Notes: a model not told the origin generated them from the sequence alone. A DNA stretch of 64,000 nt from Betaproteobacteria bacterium (GCA_016717855.1 JADKEV010000014.1:62001-126000), one strand, 5' to 3'; positions 7,986 to 16,811 are shown, counted from the first letter of the stretch. Numbers and translations are program-made.

Positions 7986-8672
7986 TCAGCCGGCGCTCCA
8001 CGGCGTCTTGAGCCGCGTGTACTCGAGGCGATAGACGGCGGTGTCGGGCGTGCCGGCGCCGAGCGCCGCCAGCGCGGGGGCGAGCGCATCGAAAGCGCCT
8101 TGCACATCGGCGGCGGAATTGCCCTCGATCAGCAGGATCGCTGCCGGAACGGTCGTGACGTCGGCGCGCACTTTTTTCTCGGCTGTCTCGATCCTGCTGG
8201 CCTCCTCGTCGGCGAGGCCCAGGTGCACGCCGGAAACTCCCAGGCGAAACGCCAGCGGTTGCAGCAATCGTTGGGTGAGCGCGGCTAGCGCGGCACCGCG
8301 CTCCCCCGGGTTCAATTCGAGGCGCGCGGTCAGCATGACCCCGCCGCAGCCCACGCCGCTGGTGAACGCCACCGCGCAGATCGAGCGCGCCACGTTGCGG
8401 AACGAAGGCACGACGCGCCGGGTCCACGCGGTCGGCGCGTTCAGGCGGTTCAGGTAATCCTGCCCGGCGAGCACTTCCCGGCTGTCGGCTTCGTAGAGGT
8501 TGAAGTACTCGGGCGCGCCGCGCAGGGCGACGTACCGCCGGCCGCGGCGAAACCCGGGAATGCCGACGCGCTCGGGCATGTGCTCCCGGTTGTGCCATTC
8601 GTAGAAGTCCGCTTTCGCTTCCGGCAGCAAGTCGTGCCAGATCGCGACGACACCCATACCCGCGAGGCTCAT
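7986..8672 (-). CDS. EthD/dimeric alpha-beta-barrel-like protein, paralogue 2
   Basis: The 228-residue protein starts MSLAGMGVVAIWHDLLPE and shares the block EWHNREHMPERVGIPGF and the WTRRV segment with the paralogue at 4884-5579; the first 90 residues look roughly two-thirds identical. The C-terminal half is more divergent but keeps the GVHLG and AILLIEG strands. It is convergent with the enolase-superfamily gene. The two copies bracketing one metabolic pair suggest duplication with later specialisation. No known activity can be assigned. Confidence 0.7.
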   Translation of the reverse strand: MSLAGMGVVAIWHDLLPEAKADFYEWHNREHMPERVGIPGFRRGRRYVALRGAPEYFNLYEADSREVLAGQDYLNRLNAPTAWTRRVVPSFRNVARSICAVAFTSGVGCGGVMLTARLELNPGERGAALAALTQRLLQPLAFRLGVSGVHLGLADEEASRIETAEKKVRADVTTVPAAILLIEGNSAADVQGAFDALAPALAALGAGTPDTAVYRLEYTRLKTPWSAG

Positions 8673-8761
8673 CAGTTTCCTTTCATACGGCGCCGCGCCG
8701 TGCCGGCACGCTTTCGTGGAGACCGCATTCTACGGGGATCGGCGGCGCCTGATGATGTGCT

Positions 8762-9289
8762 TCAGCGCGGCAGGCCCGAAGCGCGTCGTGAAGCCGGTCG
8801 CCCGCGCGGCGGATGGCTGCGCGCGACAACGGGCGGAGCCGGATACGCCGCGGCCGGCTCATTGATCGCGAACGTGAAGGGACTGCGCACAGTAACGCCG
8901 CCATAGGCGCCGCCATCCTGCAAGTCCTCGGAGAGCAGCACCGTGCAGTTCTGCAACTGCGCCGCGCCGACGATCAGGCTGTCCCACCAGGCGAGACGGT
9001 GGCGCTGCTCGATTTCCCGCGCGCGCTGGATGAGTGTCGTGTCGATGGGTTGTGGATCCCACGACAACAATGCCCGGACGTCGTCCCAGGCATCCGCCTG
9101 CTTGAGTCCCGGTTCCAGTTTGCGCGTGACGGTGACATAGTATTCGGACAGCACCTGCATGCTGATGCGCCCTGTCTGCTCGCGCCACAAGCGCGCGACC
9201 CAGTCGGCAGCCAGCGGTTGCTTCGCGCGCTGCGCCGCATCGCGCGCATAGACCAGCACGTTGGTGTCAACGAAGACGAGCGCGGTCAT
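8762..9289 (-). CDS. PIN-domain toxin (VapC-like)
   Basis: The 175-residue protein begins MTALVFVDTNVLVYA. The four PIN acidic positions are visible: D8, E49 (VLSEYY), D103 (WWDSLIV) and the LLSEDLQDG block near 121. The family cleaves RNA and is held inactive by an antitoxin. Its start overlaps the end of the antitoxin gene upstream by 23 bp, which supports a functional pair. After the usual end of the fold (TVRSPFTF, about residue 140) there is an unusual 35-residue Pro/Arg/Ala-rich tail, possibly created by loss of the original stop. Confidence 0.82.
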   Translation of the reverse strand: MTALVFVDTNVLVYARDAAQRAKQPLAADWVARLWREQTGRISMQVLSEYYVTVTRKLEPGLKQADAWDDVRALLSWDPQPIDTTLIQRAREIEQRHRLAWWDSLIVGAAQLQNCTVLLSEDLQDGGAYGGVTVRSPFTFAINEPAAAYPAPPVVARSHPPRGRPASRRASGLPR

Positions 9290-9518
9290 GCAGTTCTTGC
9301 CGGCCGGGATAACGCGTTCCGGAGCGGCTCAGCTTGACCGGCGGCCTGGCGAGCCAGGTGCGCATGGCGTGATCGTACTCGGAGAGATCGCGCATGCGTT
9401 GCGCCAGCATTTCGCCGACCAGGCGCGACACGCTGATGTTCTGTTCGGCGGCATGGATACGCGCCCACAGCGCCGTTGCTTCGTCGAGGGTGATGGTCAC
9501 GTTTTTCATGGGAGCCAT
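9267..9518 (-). CDS. CopG/RHH-type antitoxin of the PIN pair
   Basis: An 80-83-residue protein is encoded directly upstream of the PIN toxin and overlaps it by 23 bp. MKNVTITLDEATALWARIHA at the N-terminus gives a strand plus helix A, and NISVSRLVGEMLAQRM gives helix B of an RHH fold. The C-terminal region (TWLARPPVKLSRSG) probably wraps the toxin. Two in-frame ATG codons (9518 and 9509) are possible; neither has a strong ribosome site. A palindrome at 9549-9563 lies just upstream and could be the autoregulatory operator. Confidence 0.75.
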   Translation of the reverse strand: MAPMKNVTITLDEATALWARIHAAEQNISVSRLVGEMLAQRMRDLSEYDHAMRTWLARPPVKLSRSGTRYPGRQELHDRARLR

Positions 9519-9548
9519 TCCGGGCAACAAACACACGGCGAAAGTGTA

Positions 9549-9563
9549 ACACGAGATTCGTGT
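9549..9563. promoter_or_regulatory. Candidate operator of the PIN/RHH operon
   Basis: ACACGA (9549-9554) and TCGTGT (9558-9563) form a perfect inverted repeat around a GAT centre, 31 bp upstream of the antitoxin ATG at 9518. The position fits autoregulation by an RHH dimer. It also lies between divergent units, before the IlvD/Edd gene. Inferred from symmetry and position only. Confidence 0.4.
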
Positions 9564-9666
9564 GATTAAGCCGTGGCGGTATTCCCGGCATTTCGCATTA
9601 TCATGGCCGCCCAACCAATCGCCCGCGGCACCGCCCCGCGGGGAACAACGCAGCGAAAGCCACGTC

Positions 9667-11400
9667 ATGAGCGCCAAACCCCGCAAGACTCCCGAACAAC
9701 TGCGCAGCCACAAGTGGTACGGCGTCAGCGACCTGCGCTCGTTCGGCCACCGCTCGCGCACCGCGCAGATGGGCTATCACCGCAGCGACTACGCGGGCAA
9801 GCCGGTGATCGCGATCCTGAACACGTGGAGCGACATCAATCCCTGCCACAGCCACTTCCGCCAGCGGGCGGAGGAGATCAAGCGCGGCATCTGGCAGGCC
9901 GGCGGCTTCCCGGTGGAAATGCCGGCGCTGTCGCTCTCCGAGCCGTTCCAGAAACCGACGACCATGCTCTATCGCAACCTGCTGGCGATGGAAGCCGAGG
10001 AGCTGCTGCGCTCGTACCCCGCCGACGGCTGCGTGCTGATGGGCGGCTGCGACAAGACGACGCCGGCGCTGGTGATGGGCGCGCTGTCGATGAACCTGCC
10101 GACGATTTTCGTCCCGGCGGGCCCGATGCTGCGCGGCGACTACAAGGGCAAGTACCTGGGCAGCGGCTCGGACACCTGGAAGTACTGGGCCGAATTGCGC
10201 GCGGGCAACATCACCGATGCCGACTGGCGCGATGTGGAGGACGGCATCGCGCGTTCGCCGGGGCATTGCATGACCATGGGCACGGCCTCGACGATGACCA
10301 GCGCGACCGAAGCGATGGGGCTGACGCTGCCCGGCGCCGCGTCGATACCCGCGCCGGACTCGCGCCACGCGCAGATGGCGACGCTCTCGGGCAAGCGCAT
10401 CGTCGACATGGTCTGGGAAGACCTGTGCATCGGGGACATCGTCGATGCCCGCGCGATCCACAACGCGGTGACGACGGTGCTGGCACTGGGCGGCTCGACC
10501 AACGCCATCGTCCACCTGATCGCCACGGCGCGCCGCGCGGGCGTGGCGCTCGACCTCGAGCGGTTCGACGCGCTCGCGCGCCAGACGCCGGTGCTGGCCA
10601 ACATCCGGCCCTCGGGCAAGTACCTGATGGAAGACTTCTACTACGCCGGCGGCCTGCGCGCGATGCTCGCCAATCTCGCCGACCTGCTCGACACGACGGC
10701 GCGCACGGTCAACGGCCGCACGCTGGGCGAGAACATCGCGGGCGCCGAAACCTACAACGACGACGTGATCCGGCCGCGCGCGAATCCGCTGGTCGCCAAC
10801 GACGGGCTCGCCGTGCTGCACGGCAACCTGGCGCCCGACGGCGCGGTGATCAAGCCGGCGGCGATGGAGCCGCACTTGCAGCGGCACACCGGGCCCGCGG
10901 TCGTTTTCCGCGACTACAACGACATGGCCGCGCGCATCGACGATCCGGCGCTGGTCGTCGACAAGGACTCCGTGCTGGTGCTGCAAAGCGCCGGCCCGCA
11001 GGGCGCGCCGGGCCTGCCCGAATGGGGCCAGTTGCCGATCCCGCAGAAGCTGCTGAAGGAAGGCGTGCGCGACATGGTCCGGATCTCGGATGCGCGGATG
11101 AGCGGCACCAGCTACGGCGCGTGCGTGCTGCACGTCGCGCCCGAGTCGCACATCGGCGGGCCGCTGGCCCTGGTGCGCGACGGCGACCTGATCGAACTGG
11201 ACATCCCGGGGCGGAAGCTCACGCTAAAAGTCGACGACGCCGAAATGGCGCGCCGCCGCGCCGCGTGGACGGCGCCCAAGCCGCATTTCACGCGCGGCTT
11301 CGGCACGCTGTACCTGAAGCACGTGACGCAGGCCAACGAAGGCTGCGACTTCGACTTTCTCGAAGCCGGCGGCGCCGCGCCGGATCCGGAAATCCACTGA
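9667..11400 (+). CDS. IlvD/Edd-family dehydratase (L-arabinonate dehydratase-like)
   Basis: The 577-residue protein is full length for the sugar-acid dehydratase branch. The three cysteines that ligate the Fe-S cluster are at C60 (NPCHSH), C128 (GGCDKTTPAL) and C201 (PGHCMTMGTAST), one residue off the positions I recall for rhizobial L-arabinonate dehydratase. The MLRGDYKGKYLGSGSDTWKY block is also typical of that subgroup. The family converts aldonic acids to 2-keto-3-deoxy acids and needs an Fe-S cluster and Mg2+. ATG 9667 is chosen because the family homology starts there (SAKPRKTPEQLRSHKWYG). Together with the enolase-superfamily enzyme it points to sugar-acid catabolism. Confidence 0.88.
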   Translation: MSAKPRKTPEQLRSHKWYGVSDLRSFGHRSRTAQMGYHRSDYAGKPVIAILNTWSDINPCHSHFRQRAEEIKRGIWQAGGFPVEMPALSLSEPFQKPTTMLYRNLLAMEAEELLRSYPADGCVLMGGCDKTTPALVMGALSMNLPTIFVPAGPMLRGDYKGKYLGSGSDTWKYWAELRAGNITDADWRDVEDGIARSPGHCMTMGTASTMTSATEAMGLTLPGAASIPAPDSRHAQMATLSGKRIVDMVWEDLCIGDIVDARAIHNAVTTVLALGGSTNAIVHLIATARRAGVALDLERFDALARQTPVLANIRPSGKYLMEDFYYAGGLRAMLANLADLLDTTARTVNGRTLGENIAGAETYNDDVIRPRANPLVANDGLAVLHGNLAPDGAVIKPAAMEPHLQRHTGPAVVFRDYNDMAARIDDPALVVDKDSVLVLQSAGPQGAPGLPEWGQLPIPQKLLKEGVRDMVRISDARMSGTSYGACVLHVAPESHIGGPLALVRDGDLIELDIPGRKLTLKVDDAEMARRRAAWTAPKPHFTRGFGTLYLKHVTQANEGCDFDFLEAGGAAPDPEIH

Positions 11401-11407
11401 AGCGTCT

Positions 11408-11430
11408 CCCTTCTCCCCCGGGGAGAAGGG
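11408..11430. terminator. 23-bp palindrome between convergent genes (terminator or REP-like hairpin)
   Basis: CCCTTCTCCCC (11408-11418) is mirrored by GGGGAGAAGGG (11420-11430) with a single-base centre. It lies between the ends of the IlvD/Edd gene and the GST gene. No U-run follows, and the flanking CCGGGGATGAGGG matches a widespread intergenic repeat, so it may be a REP-like element that also ends transcription in both directions. Confidence 0.55.
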
Positions 11431-11466
11431 CCGGGGATGAGGGAGGTCGGGCTGGCCCTCCTCTCG

Positions 11467-12093
11467 CTACCGCATCTTTGCCGCGAATCCGCGCTGCACG
11501 CCCGGGCGCGCCATCATCGTCTCGTACCAGCGCTGCACGTTCGGATAGTCGGCCAGGTTGACCTTGTGCCGCGGATGGCGCCAGGCCCAGCCAAGGATCG
11601 CGAAGTCGGCGATGGAGATTTCATCGGCGAAGAACTCGTGCGCCGCAAGCCGGCGGTCCATTACCGCATACTGCCGATGTGTTTCCTTCATCAAGCGTTC
11701 CAGCGGATACCGGCGGTCCTGCTCGTTCTCCAGCGCGACGTAGTGATGGACCTGTCCCGGGACCGGCCCGAAGTTGCCCATCTGGAACATCAGCCACTCG
11801 AGCACGGGGATGCGCTTCGCCAGCGTCGCCGGCCAGAACTTGCCGGTCTTCTCGCCCAGGTAGATCAGGATCGCGCCCGATTCGAAGACGCTGACCGGCT
11901 TGCCCTCGGGGCCGTCCGGATCGACGATCGCCGGAATCTTGCTGAGCGGACTGATCGCGGTGAACGCCGGATCGAACTGCTGCCCCTTGCCGATATCCAC
12001 GATGTGGATGTCGTACGGCAGTTCCATCTCCTCCAGCGCGACGCCGATCTTGCGGCCGTTGGGGGTGTCGAACGTGTAGAGTTGGATCGGCAT
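11467..12093 (-). CDS. Glutathione S-transferase, YfcG/YghU-like
   Basis: The 208-residue protein has the thioredoxin-like N-terminal domain (residues 1-85, with TFDTPNGRKIGVALEE, the cis-Pro KIPAIVDPDG and the FESGAILIYLGE glutathione-binding block) and the all-helical C-terminal domain. TPNG in place of a catalytic Cys/Ser and the QMGNFGPVPGQVHHY segment are features of the nu-class disulfide-bond oxidoreductases YfcG and YghU. Likely role: glutathione-dependent disulfide or peroxide reduction in the cytoplasm. Monocistronic; convergent with the dehydratase gene. Confidence 0.88.
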   Translation of the reverse strand: MPIQLYTFDTPNGRKIGVALEEMELPYDIHIVDIGKGQQFDPAFTAISPLSKIPAIVDPDGPEGKPVSVFESGAILIYLGEKTGKFWPATLAKRIPVLEWLMFQMGNFGPVPGQVHHYVALENEQDRRYPLERLMKETHRQYAVMDRRLAAHEFFADEISIADFAILGWAWRHPRHKVNLADYPNVQRWYETMMARPGVQRGFAAKMR

Positions 12094-12145
12094 GCGTAGG
12101 TCCTGGAAAGAAAGGGGTCAGGCTCGAATTATGGGGGAAACGGGG

Positions 12146-12394
12146 TCAGCGCGCGCCGCGCCAATAACGCAGCAGCAGGTATCCGCCGGCCATCCCGCCC
12201 AGATGCGCGAAATGCGCGACGCCGGCCTGCGTGCCGGTGACGCCGAGAAACAATTCCAGCCCACCATGCAACGCGACAAAGGTCGGCGCGCGCATCGGGA
12301 TCGGCGGGAACAGCGGCACGACTATGCGCCGCGGGAACACCATCGCGCACGCGAGCAAGAGTCCGAACACCGCGTCCGATGAAGCCGCATGATC
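12146..12394 (-). pseudogene. Truncated rhomboid protease copy (C-terminal third)
   Basis: From the stop at 12146 upstream to about 12394 the sequence is a near copy of the 3' end of the intact rhomboid gene at 15148-15723; both encode LGVTGTQAGVAHFAHLGGMA and end YLLLRYWRGAR. The catalytic-serine block GASGA of the intact gene reads ASSDA here, and beyond it homology stops. The N-terminal transmembrane helices and Asn are absent, so it cannot be an active protease. Third-position differences show this is not a very recent copy. Confidence 0.75.
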
Positions 12395-12527
12395 CACGCT
12401 TATCACTGGAATAGGCGAGTATAGTGATTGCGCCGGGACGTTGAAAGAGGCAACCATTTTTCATGTCGGAAAGGCAACGCGAGGCGGCGGGCGCGAGTTC
12501 ATTTATCTATCGTAAGCAAGGAAACCC

Positions 12528-15008
12528 ATGGCACACTCAGTCTTACACTCCAGGATCTTCTTTCTAGCCGCGTCGATTTGCGCACTGGTGTTTGGTTCAA
12601 GTGCAACGCATGGGCAATGGACCCATCGCGGGGCTCCCGAAGCGTACGTGCGGCAACTCGATTTCCTGGGTACTCCCGCGGCAGGAACGACGACGCTGAT
12701 CGCAGCGTCCCTTGGCGGCGGTATGTTCAAAGGGGTCGACAACGGATCATCCTGGACCTGGCAGAGCATCAACAATGGGCTGCCTACCGGCCGGATCTGG
12801 ACGCTTGACGCGATCGACGCGAACACCGCCTATGTCGGAACCGATGGGTCGGGTTTTTACAAGACGACCGATGGCGGCGGTAGCTGGCTGCCCTTGAACG
12901 GCAGCGGCGCAACGGCCCTCGGTTGCATGGTGGTCAAGGCTATCAGCATTAGCGGGTCGACGCTGTATGCGGGAACGCGGTGCCGTTACGACAGCGGCCT
13001 CTACAAGAGCACGAATGGTGGCATCACCTGGGCGCGAATCGGCGCCTCGGTCATTCCCTCCGACGTGGAAGCTCGGTCGATCCGGGTCAGCGGCACACTC
13101 GTCTTCTTCACGACAGCCAATTACGGGATATTCAAGAGCGCCGACTCCGGCGCAACCTGGGCGCAGGCCAATAGCGGGATTGCCGGCGCCAACCTCGACG
13201 CCTTCAATACCCAATGTGGAACAAGTTGCTCGGCATTGATGCTGACTTATGTGCACGGACAAGGCATCTATAAGTCGACCAATGCGGGCGCGACGTGGTC
13301 TGCCAGCAACACCGGGCTGCCCGGTGGCGCCGCCGCCTTGTCCGGGCTATCCAAGGATGGCACCGTCTTCTTTGTCTCCCTCGACAAACAGGGCATATAC
13401 CACTCTGTCGATAATGGAGCGAACTGGAGCCTGTGGGGGAATACGGCTACCCGGTCGGAGACCGCATTTCCTCGTGGTGTGAGCCGCGATTCTTCGGCTC
13501 CAGGCAAGTACTATCTCGCCACCTTGGAAGGCGTGTACAAGACCCTGGACGATGGGCTGACCTGGACCACTTCCAAAATGGGCAATGGGAGAGTGGCTGC
13601 GGTCATCCACGATATTTCCAACCAATCCATTGCCTACTTGGCCACCGCAACCGTGGTCAAGATCAGCGACATTTACGCCAGCAGTCAAGACGCCACGCTC
13701 ATCGATTCCGGCATCACCGGCACTACCAACGACGGCGTTACGGCGCAGGACCCGGCAAATGCGAACGTGCTTTACGCAACCACCAATAACCGCGGAATCT
13801 TCAAGAGCGTCAACGGCGGCGCGAGCTGGAGCGCAATCAACGCCGGACTACCGTCGCTCGTCGGCCAATCCAGCAGGCTTTCCATCGATAAAGCCAATTC
13901 CCAGACCCTTTACCTCGGCTTTACCAATGGCGCCGGCATTTACAAGAGCACGAACGGCGGCGCCAACTGGACTGCCGCGAATGCCGGCCTGGCGAACGAG
14001 GATGCCAAATCCGTATACCGAATTGAAATCGACCGCAACACCCCATCGACTCTGTATGCGGCTACGGCGGAAGGTCTTTACAAGTCGACCGATAGCGCCG
14101 CAACGTGGATTTTGGTCTACAGCGCCCTGGATAGCGGCGGCAAGCTCCTTGGTGTCAGCAATGTTCGCCTGAATCCATCCAACTCGCAGGAGATCTACCT
14201 GGCCAACTCGCATACCGATCCCAACGGTACTCTGCTTGCTTCCTCCGGTATTCAGAAAAGCACAAATGGCGGCTTGACGTGGACGAATGTGCTCCCCGGC
14301 AAGCGTGTGGAAAACATGCGCGTATTGCAGGGTGGCGTCGTATACGCCGGCCTCAGCGATGGTGCCGGGCAACCGGCCGTTCGCCGGTCCACCGATGGCG
14401 GCGCCTCCTGGCAGGTGTACTCCTCAGGCTTGCAGGGTTCCGACATTTACACTTTCGGCAGCAGCCCGAACGACGACGTGCTGATTTCCGTCGCGCTGGA
14501 AAACGGGTTCTACATTGGCATTTCCGTGGTTGAGTTCTACAACACCAGTCTCGACAACTACTTCATCACCGCCGACCCCATCGAGGCTGCGGCCATCGAC
14601 AATGGCGCCGCTGGCCCCGGTTGGATCCGCACCGGCAATGCGTTCAAGTCAGGCGGCAGCGCTTCCGTCTGTCGTTTCTACGGCAGCATATCGCCCGGTC
14701 CCAACTCGCATTTCTACACGGTCGATCCGGCGGAATGCCAGTCGCTGAAAGACCAGCAATTCCCCGCAGGCGACCCGCGCAAACTCACCATCAAGAGCTG
14801 GAATTTCGAGAGCCTGGACTTTGCCTCGACACCATCGGCCAACCAGGCTTGTCCCGGCGGAACGGTGCCGGTCTACCGCGCCTATAACAACGGTTTCACC
14901 CGAGGCGTCGATAGCAACCATCGCATCACCGGCAGCCTGACCGCCATACAGGAGGTCGTGACCCGTGGCTGGAGCAACGAGGGCGTTGTCATGTGTGCGC
15001 CGCAATAG
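12528..15008 (+). CDS. Exported BNR/Asp-box beta-propeller protein with C-terminal DUF5648 domain
   Basis: The 826-residue protein has a signal peptide (about 1-29, IFFLAASICALVFGSSATHG) and a long series of repeats of the form GIYKSTNGGATWSA or GLYKSTDSAATW, the Asp-box/sortilin-like propeller motif, covering about residues 30-655. From 664 to the end it carries a DUF5648 domain: EFYNTSLDNYFITADP, SHFYTVDPAEC, VYRAYNNGFTRG and NHRITGS. Such propellers bind ligands or glycans outside the cell; no catalytic residues are evident. The same DUF5648 module is in the genes at 32861 and 35454. GC content is lower than flanking metabolic genes. The gene is bracketed by a truncated and an intact rhomboid gene. 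Confidence 0.82.
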   Translation: MAHSVLHSRIFFLAASICALVFGSSATHGQWTHRGAPEAYVRQLDFLGTPAAGTTTLIAASLGGGMFKGVDNGSSWTWQSINNGLPTGRIWTLDAIDANTAYVGTDGSGFYKTTDGGGSWLPLNGSGATALGCMVVKAISISGSTLYAGTRCRYDSGLYKSTNGGITWARIGASVIPSDVEARSIRVSGTLVFFTTANYGIFKSADSGATWAQANSGIAGANLDAFNTQCGTSCSALMLTYVHGQGIYKSTNAGATWSASNTGLPGGAAALSGLSKDGTVFFVSLDKQGIYHSVDNGANWSLWGNTATRSETAFPRGVSRDSSAPGKYYLATLEGVYKTLDDGLTWTTSKMGNGRVAAVIHDISNQSIAYLATATVVKISDIYASSQDATLIDSGITGTTNDGVTAQDPANANVLYATTNNRGIFKSVNGGASWSAINAGLPSLVGQSSRLSIDKANSQTLYLGFTNGAGIYKSTNGGANWTAANAGLANEDAKSVYRIEIDRNTPSTLYAATAEGLYKSTDSAATWILVYSALDSGGKLLGVSNVRLNPSNSQEIYLANSHTDPNGTLLASSGIQKSTNGGLTWTNVLPGKRVENMRVLQGGVVYAGLSDGAGQPAVRRSTDGGASWQVYSSGLQGSDIYTFGSSPNDDVLISVALENGFYIGISVVEFYNTSLDNYFITADPIEAAAIDNGAAGPGWIRTGNAFKSGGSASVCRFYGSISPGPNSHFYTVDPAECQSLKDQQFPAGDPRKLTIKSWNFESLDFASTPSANQACPGGTVPVYRAYNNGFTRGVDSNHRITGSLTAIQEVVTRGWSNEGVVMCAPQ

Positions 15009-15073
15009 ACAGGAATCTGCCGGTGCCGGATCGAAGCCGATTCCGGGGTCAGGGTCGAATCATCGGCGACGAT

Positions 15074-15135
15074 GATGGGTATCGCTGCACTCCACCCACC
15101 ATCGATGGGTATCGCTGCGCTCCACCCATCCTACG
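15074..15135. repeat. Two adjacent copies of the GATGGGT/ACCCATC palindrome
   Basis: Two head-to-tail copies of GATGGGTATCGCTGC plus CTCCACCCA follow each other, the second ending CATCCTACG. The first copy has a decayed right arm (ACCCACC). They lie between the convergent propeller and rhomboid genes. Confidence 0.8.
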
Positions 15136-15147
15136 CAGTCTGCGCGG

Positions 15148-15723
15148 TCATCGCGCGCCGCGCCAATAGCGCAGCAGCAGGTATCCGCCGGCCATCCCGC
15201 CCAGGTGCGCGAAATGCGCTACGCCGGCTTGGGTGCCGGTGACGCCGAGGAACAGTTCCAGCCCCCCGTACAGCGCGACGAAGATGGGCGCGCGCATCGG
15301 GATCGGCGGAAACAGCGGCACGACCATCCGGCGGGGAAACACCATCGCGAAGCCGAGCAACAACCCGAACACCGCGCCCGAAGCCCCGACGGTCGGATAG
15401 ACCGCGCCGGACAGGCTGGAGACGATCTGCTGCGCGATCGCCGCGGCGATCGCGCTGACCATATAGAACGTCAGGTAGCGGCGCGATCCCCAGATACGCT
15501 CCAGGTCGGAGCCGAACATGTAGACGCCGAACATGTTGAACAGCAGGTGCGTGGTGCTCCCATGCAGGAACGCGTACGTGACTATCTGCCACGGCATGAA
15601 GTACGTGCCGAGCGGCCACAGCGCCAGCGCCGCCGTCAGCCCGTCGCCCAGCAGCGACTGGAGCAGGAAGGCCAGGACATTGATGATGATCAGTGCCTGG
15701 GTGACCGGGGGAAGCGAGAACAT
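15148..15723 (-). CDS. Rhomboid-family intramembrane serine protease
   Basis: The 191-residue, six-helix protein has the minimal bacterial rhomboid topology. The catalytic serine is S115 in GASGAVFG, the histidine is H173 in FAHLGGMAGG, and N63 in HLLFNMFGVYMFG is the oxyanion-side Asn. It cleaves transmembrane substrates within the inner membrane. It ends in a basic RYWRGAR tail. A truncated duplicate of its 3' third is at 12146-12394, with the propeller gene between the two. No obvious operon partner; the Bug gene lies downstream on the coding strand's upstream side, 39 bp away. Confidence 0.9.
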   Translation of the reverse strand: MFSLPPVTQALIIINVLAFLLQSLLGDGLTAALALWPLGTYFMPWQIVTYAFLHGSTTHLLFNMFGVYMFGSDLERIWGSRRYLTFYMVSAIAAAIAQQIVSSLSGAVYPTVGASGAVFGLLLGFAMVFPRRMVVPLFPPIPMRAPIFVALYGGLELFLGVTGTQAGVAHFAHLGGMAGGYLLLRYWRGAR

Positions 15724-15762
15724 GTGATAGACCTTCAGCGTTGCGCAGCGGGGCAGGCTACC

Positions 15763-16722
15763 TTACTCCATCTTGATGCCGACTTCCTTGATGAGCTTGC
15801 CGAAGCGGTCGAAGTCGGCCTTGTTCATCGCGCCGAACTGTTCCGAGGTCATGTTGCCGGGTTCGCCGCCGAGGCCGATCAGGCGCTTCTGGACGTCGGG
15901 CAGCTGCAGCGTCTTCACGGTCTCCGCGTAGAGCTTGGCGACGACGTCCTTCGGCGTCCCGCCCGTGGTGAACAGGCCGTACCAGGTCGTCATCTCGACG
16001 CCGGGCACGCCGGCCTCGGCAAGGGTGGGCACGTCGGGCAGTTCGCTGGAGCGCTTGGGCGTCATCACGGCGAGCGCCTTGACCTTGCCGCCCTTGATGA
16101 AGCTCATCGCCGAGGACGTGGTGTCGAAGCTGAGCTGGATCTGGCCGCCGACGAGGTCGGTCAGCGCCTGGCTCGAGCCCTTGTACGGGATGTGGACGAT
16201 CTTCGTGCCGGTGGCCAAAGCGAAGGCTTCGCACGCCAGGTGCTGGGTGCTGCCGATGCCCGACGAGCCGCAGGAGAACTTGCCCGGCTCCGCCTTGATC
16301 AGCGCGACCAGTTCCTTGATGTTGGTCGCCGGCACGGTCGGCGCGAGGACGACGACGTTGGGCACGACGACGATCAGCGCGACCGGCACCAGGTCCTTGA
16401 TCGGATCGAAAGCGAGCTTCATCAGGTGCGGGGCGATCGCCTGCGCAGTGTTGGTCGCGAGCAGCAGCGTGTAACCGTCGGCCGGGGCCTTGGCCGTCAG
16501 ATCGGCGGCGATGGTGTTCGCCGCGCCGGGCTTGTTCTCGACGACGAACGGCTGGCCCAACGCGGCCTGGTACTTCTCACCCAGCATCCGGGCGATGATG
16601 TCCGTGCCGCCGCCGGGCGAGGCGCCGACCATGATTTTCACCGGCTTGGCCGGCCAGGACTGGGCGAGGCCCAGCGTGGAGGTGAGGCAGAGGAGCAGGG
16701 TGGCTGCGAGCGTGCGAAACAT
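15763..16722 (-). CDS. Bug-family (tripartite tricarboxylate) periplasmic solute receptor
   Basis: The 319-residue protein starts MFRTLAATLLLCLTSTLGLA, a signal peptide cleaved after LAQS. IMVGASPGGGTDIIARMLGE (residues 30-49), ENKPGAANTIAADL, DGYTLLLAT and HIPYKGSSQALTDL are Bug family signatures. It lies between the rhomboid gene and a frameshifted DapA-like gene on the same strand; with the PdxA-like gene this forms a catabolic operon. The ligand is likely a carboxylate. No TctA/TctB membrane genes are near, as is usual for Bug orphans. Confidence 0.9.
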   Translation of the reverse strand: MFRTLAATLLLCLTSTLGLAQSWPAKPVKIMVGASPGGGTDIIARMLGEKYQAALGQPFVVENKPGAANTIAADLTAKAPADGYTLLLATNTAQAIAPHLMKLAFDPIKDLVPVALIVVVPNVVVLAPTVPATNIKELVALIKAEPGKFSCGSSGIGSTQHLACEAFALATGTKIVHIPYKGSSQALTDLVGGQIQLSFDTTSSAMSFIKGGKVKALAVMTPKRSSELPDVPTLAEAGVPGVEMTTWYGLFTTGGTPKDVVAKLYAETVKTLQLPDVQKRLIGLGGEPGNMTSEQFGAMNKADFDRFGKLIKEVGIKME

Positions 16723-16811
16723 GGTGGTTTTCCTTCGGGATGAGTTGGGGTGATGCGGTTCAGAACAGGTTCAAGGGCGGGTGCGGGGAACACATGTTGC
16801 GATTCGACGAT

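Noticed and set aside
11408..11430. A classical Rho-independent terminator
   Set aside because: The hairpin is strong but lacks a T-run on either side and matches a widespread intergenic repeat, so it is listed with moderate confidence only.
9573..11561. A 662-codon plus-strand frame overlapping the dehydratase gene
   Set aside because: It is the +1 shadow of the IlvD/Edd gene and has no recognisable motif, while the gene itself has all family signatures.
15205..16743. A 512-codon plus-strand frame over the rhomboid and Bug genes
   Set aside because: It is antisense to two well-supported genes and is His/Arg/Gln-rich, as expected for a shadow.
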